From contig JBAJFG010000422.1 in NCBI GenBank assembly GCA_037903475.1, positions 1 through 64,000 on the forward strand: 64,000 nucleotides of DNA, given 5' to 3'. Source of the stretch: Ancylostoma caninum. Its lineage: Eukaryota > Nematoda > Chromadorea > Rhabditida > Ancylostomatidae. Below the pieces are notes generated by a model that was given only the letters and a program-made list of their open reading frames with translations, made no database searches and was not told where the DNA came from. A program made the translations under genes and the position numbers. Shown here piece after piece: positions 59,757-64,000 of the stretch (positions are counted from its first letter, which is position 1; each line of letters opens with the position of its first letter).

Positions 59757-60499
59757 TTCTTGGAGCCGCTTTTTTATCCTTGACATTTGTGCCCCCATGG
59801 AGGGTTTAGTACCTGATATTAGGAGAGAATTGAGTGCTAATGATGATGTGAAAGTCGGCAAATCCATCTGAACCGTAAATTATGTGCATGCATAGCTAAC
59901 TGTAGATAATTGATCATGTGAAGTGTCACAGAAGCGGTGCTAATTATTATGTGCTGATCAACCCGATGGCGACAGGATGCCGTACTGGTGAAATCTATGG
60001 GAAATTGTAGCTACCGATAGAGCGAATTCAATGTAGAAAAGTAGAAATTTAATTTTTTTAGGTGATGGAAGATCGACCACTGCAGCTTCACAGCGCGACT
60101 CAATTTCTTTGCGTTTCAGAATTTCACGGGCTTGCATTGCTTGCTGGCTTCGCCAGTAGGAAAAAAACACCTGCCTCACGTCTACTATCTGAAATTTCGA
60201 GCGTTTGGAAACTAAACAGCAACCCCGATAACTGATGAGAAGCTGCACTCTCCAAGAATTCAGCGGAGCGCATGATCAACATGTCAAATCAGTATGGGAA
60301 ACAATTTAATATAAGAATCTCACTTAAACAGTTCTTTCAAAATATGTAGCGTCAAAAAGAGGCCTATCTAAGTGTTGGTACATGAATTGCCTCTACTGGA
60401 TTCCCATTTCGAGTCTTGGATTATTTGGATACCATATATGGTGTCTGAATCATACGTGGTGTTTCTCGCAGCTGTTTGTTCGGCAACGATAGCACGCTG

Positions 60500-61003
<504 letters not shown>

Positions 61004-61036
61004 GCGCCCAGTTGTGCTGAACTAATCTAACCCAAC

Positions 61037-61110
61037 GGCCCTCTTTAGGGCCACAAATCATCGAATCGAATACTTCGTATCCGAATCTCATGTTTTTGTA
61101 TTTGAATAAA
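61037..61110 (+). terminator. Histone 3' stem-loop and AATAAA, H3 unit 3
   Basis: Stem-loop 61037-61052; AATAAA 61105-61110. Confidence 0.9.
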
Positions 61111-61627
61111 TATGTAATCGTTTCAGATCTGTGTGTTACTGTTACTGGTACGTGCACCAGTTGCATTGAACCTTACCTTTCTCTCACTGAAGGGACCAAA
61201 AAACTGGAATTCGAAATTTTCCCAATTGTTGGTAAAGTGTTGGAAAGCATTCGTGCGTCCTCCCTATCTGGCGAGTGATGTAAGGTACATCTTCGCACTA
61301 GTGCAGAAAATAAACGCCTAATCAGTGGGATTCATTTCGACTTCTTCGGTTCCGATGAAAAAAGAAATATGGTAGCATTCAGTCCGGAAGTCCCATAGAC
61401 TGAATGGACGGCTTCTTAATGCACATTTTGAAGTGATTATTCTGTCTTTGCGAAACAGTCAGTCAAAATTCCTTCTTCACATAGGAAAAAATTAAGGAAA
61501 ATCTATGAATTGAGTGTGTGGGTTGTACATTTCACATGAAATCTGTGGATGAGACTCCAATTCCTATTAAGGGTCCAGTCAACAGGTTTGTGGACAAACC
61601 TATCCACAGTAATTCATACACTTCAGG
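61111..61627. other. Spacer after H3 unit 3
   Basis: No gene recognised. Confidence 0.45.
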
Positions 61628-61919
61628 GGCTTTCATACATTTGCCGCGGCGGCGCCGCCGCCGCCGCGGCAAAAGTGAGTGCGCGGCAAAAGTTGCCGCC
61701 GAGCGGTATGCCGCGCTTTCATACAAACGTCGCCCAGCGACAAAACACCTCCTCGACCATTCCTTGCCGCTTGTCGCTGGGCGACGTCGCTGGGCGGCGT
61801 CGCGGCAAAAAAGTAAACAAGCTCTTGTCGCGGCGACGTCGCCGTGGCGCCGCCGCCGCGACGTCGCCGGCCTATGCTTAACCATGGGCGACTGCCGCCG
61901 CGGCAAATGTATGAAAGCC
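61628..61919. mobile_element. 292-bp very GC-rich foldback MITE
   Basis: Outer ends GGCTTTCATACATTTGCCGC and its complement ending GTATGAAAGCC. The interior is a nested set of CCGCCGCCGCGGCAAAA, TCGCTGGGCGACGTCGC and similar CpG-dense palindromes, so the whole element can fold in several registers. Open frames through it are Arg/Ala-rich artefacts. Confidence 0.78.
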
Positions 61920-63780
61920 ACTTTCAGCAACGAGTTCAGTTTCTATTTGTTGACCTTGTCCCTCAGTGACTCATCTGCTCACTGACAACGCCACGCATGT
62001 GCTTGGCGCCAAAATCAAATGATTCTTTTCGCGGAGACGGCTCGATGATGTGAGAAGTTTGCCATGAGTGACTGACCTGTCGTGATAGATTGCTCTTATC
62101 TCCATATATGTCAACTGTAAAGGAGAAGATTAATGGTCACAAAAAATGGTGGGAAAATCAACATGTGTAGGGAGGGTATCTTGACATTATTCTTCCATAA
62201 TTCCTCAGCGAGGCTCTCTAGATACTGTCCATAGTTTTAATGACTGAATAGAGAAGGGGAGCCACTTCTGGACACCTGGAATTTTTTCGTGTTTTCGTGG
62301 CACCTTTTCCTAGCTGATGGATAAGGGGAATGAGAAGGTATCGATAACCGTGAAAAAATCTTCCACGTACCGACAATGTCCCTTATTAAAATTACATGGC
62401 GCGTTTAAAACTTAAGAAAACCATCCATTTCATTGCTAATGAAATAGTATGTCTACGGTTCGTGGTTGAGCTCAAAATCGTTACAGCAGTTTTTCTTCAT
62501 ACTTTATGTAGTAGCCGATATAATAAAAGGAAAAGAAGGACATGAGAGGAATGGAGAGAAAAGATGGGATTTGCAGCACTGAATGAGCAATGAAATGACA
62601 GTTTGAACTGTGAATGTTAAAAAAAAATTGGAAAAAATTAATGACCCAATTCAATAATTCCAGGAGCTGGCTATGGAAACGTCTCGAACTTATTTTAGTT
62701 TTCAGAGCTGTTCTATGGAAATTTTGGAACCTTCTTCGCCTTCGCTGTCATCTAGGAAAACCATTCTGACGTCACAGCCACTTTTTTAAACTGTTGGGGC
62801 ATGAATGTTTTGTTAAAAATGATAGAGGGAAATTATCACTAGTTAATACCAGCATTAGGGAAAAATTTTTATGAGCCAAAAGTTTGCATAGGTTTTTTCC
62901 CATAGAAATACGGATACAAGCAATCGTATGAGCATGCAGCACCAAAGTTTTTCTATGCCTCCAGTCATGCCCGTCACATCCATTAGACATAAGGGATGAA
63001 AGCAATCAAAATTCATGCGGATACGGTATTCATCTTCAAATCTCCTTGAGAATCCAACCCTTGCGCTGACGCTGACCCGATTTCAAATGGCAAGGATTCG
63101 GAGACCAATATTTAGCAGTTTTTTTTGGCGGATCGGGTTCACATCACTACAGATTTTGTTTTCAAGGAATGGGATTCCATAGGGCGCATTAGAACGTATT
63201 GATACTCCATTTCGGATAGATATTTCTGTAATACGACGAGGTACTCAGCTGCATCCCAGTAATTGGATGATTCTGATTGCCAACGCTGCCATGGTGGATA
63301 CGGGATCACAAGAAGTCAAATACTCGACTTTCATTTCTGATCCGCTAATTCGCTTTAACATTGCTGTAGAGACCTTTTAGGCGCTGAGGAGGAGGTAAGA
63401 GGATTGTATTGTAGACGACGGCGAGATTCCGTAGGTTCCTTAGGGTTGACTATATATTGTACTATTATAAAATTTGTCAATTAAACTAAACATACATAAC
63501 AACAACTTTCATGAAGTTTAGCAGAACAAGTTACGGCGATTTCGAGACGGAAATTGCTCGTTTGCCTTTAGTTATGTGTAGTTGGGTCGTAGACTGTGGT
63601 GTGGAAGCTTCCCAGCAATGATGGTCATAAATTAGCCTTTGTCTCTGTCTGTACCCTTCTCGAACACCTAGTAAGTACTGAGACTGAGTCGACATCGAAT
63701 GAAGTTGACGTGGAGTGCAGTGAGTGGTGAGTAGAAATAACAAGATGTAATCGTATCTGCTATTCGTTCACTGTACCATA
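61920..63780. other. Spacer between units 3 and 4
   Basis: AT-rich; nothing recognised. Confidence 0.45.
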
Positions 63781-63814
63781 CGTTCTATTTGCCCACTGGT
63801 GAATCACAAGGGGT

Positions 63815-63911
63815 GGGGCGCTGATGTGTCGCAGAGGAGTAGCCGAGACGGTACGCATAAAAGCACCGGTCGTGGCGTTTCGGCATCTCGTTCGTGAGTG
63901 TTCAACTGTCT
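63815..63911 (+). promoter_or_regulatory. H4 promoter, unit 4
   Basis: AGTAGCCGAGACGG as in unit 3; TATA position reads CATAAAAG (63856-63863), 55 bases before ATG; GTTCGTGAGTGTTC start block. The GCAGCA that precedes the ATG in the other H4 genes is missing. Confidence 0.65.
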
Positions 63912-64000
63912 ATGTCCGGACGTGGAAAGGGAGGCAAAGGACTCGGCAAGGGAGGAGCGAAGCGCCATCGCAAGGTGCTCCGCGACAACATCCAGGGCAT
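63912..64000 (+). CDS. Histone H4, unit 4 (truncated by window end)
   Basis: First 29 codons and two bases of an H4 gene, running off the window. The visible protein ([20 protein letters not shown] then VLRDNIQG) is identical to the other H4 copies, with one silent change seen. The leader is six bases shorter before the ATG and the TATA box deviates (CATAAAAG), but nothing in the coding part suggests inactivation. It marks the start of a fourth unit. Confidence 0.93.

Larger units (their letters stand above)
56599..60480. other. Unit-3 spacer between H2A and H3
   Basis: No gene recognised. Contains the inverted repeat listed separately (58061-59756) and AT-rich sequence with decayed GATTACGAAAATGACATC-like motifs. 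Confidence 0.45.

Noticed and set aside
61518..61985. 155-codon Arg/Ala-rich frame
   Set aside because: It runs through the CpG-dense foldback MITE; several frames on both strands are open there for the same compositional reason.

Overview
The window looks like nematode nuclear DNA, most likely a strongylid of the hookworm type. The evidence is: two small secreted cysteine-rich inhibitor genes of the trypsin-inhibitor-like (TIL) class, with short introns ending in the nematode TTTCAG-type acceptor; intronless replication-dependent histone genes with 3' stem-loops; and abundant mariner, RTE, Helitron and foldback-MITE debris. The species assignment is inference. No bacterial, viral or CRISPR features are seen.

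Layout. (1) 1-11832 is a giant imperfect inverted repeat. Outer positions pair as x with 11833-x. Each arm carries a mariner transposase remnant, a 1.27 kb mariner, a Helitron 3' end with 118-bp repeats and a 66-bp minisatellite. The centre is an 82-bp satellite (5040-6320) plus a spacer. The left arm begins at the window edge, so the outer boundary is not visible. (2) 11833-23200 holds a MITE, an RTE endonuclease relic, a tRNA-like sequence, two four-exon TIL inhibitor genes (15179-16139 and 19855-21545) and a complete non-autonomous Helitron (22066-23129). (3) 23200-27500 is gene-poor, with one SINE-like element. (4) 27500-64000 is a histone cluster in repeated units ordered H4, then divergent H2B/H2A, then H3. 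Unit 1 is H4 27653, H2B 30979, broken H2A 31537, H3 37664. Unit 2 is H4 41150, H2B 45092, H2A 45651, H3-like pseudogene 47264. Unit 3 is H4 51023, H2B 55559, H2A 56118, H3 60593. Unit 4 starts with an H4 at 63912 that runs off the window.

How it works together. The histone genes would supply nucleosome cores in S phase. H2B and H2A share bidirectional promoters with about 187 bp between start codons, H4 and H2A share a conserved sequence about 30 bp past the TATA box, and each gene ends with the same GGCCCTCTTTAGGGCC-type stem-loop followed by an AATAAA. Mobile elements have damaged the cluster. A 759-bp foldback element with a 9-bp target duplication splits the unit-1 H2A. A minisatellite-bearing foldback element sits in the unit-2 H4 promoter. 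The unit-2 H3 slot holds a strongly diverged H3-like reading frame with a new acidic Ser/Pro/Glu-rich tail, one in-frame TAG, a downstream intron-like sequence and no stem-loop; it is the most unusual object in the window.
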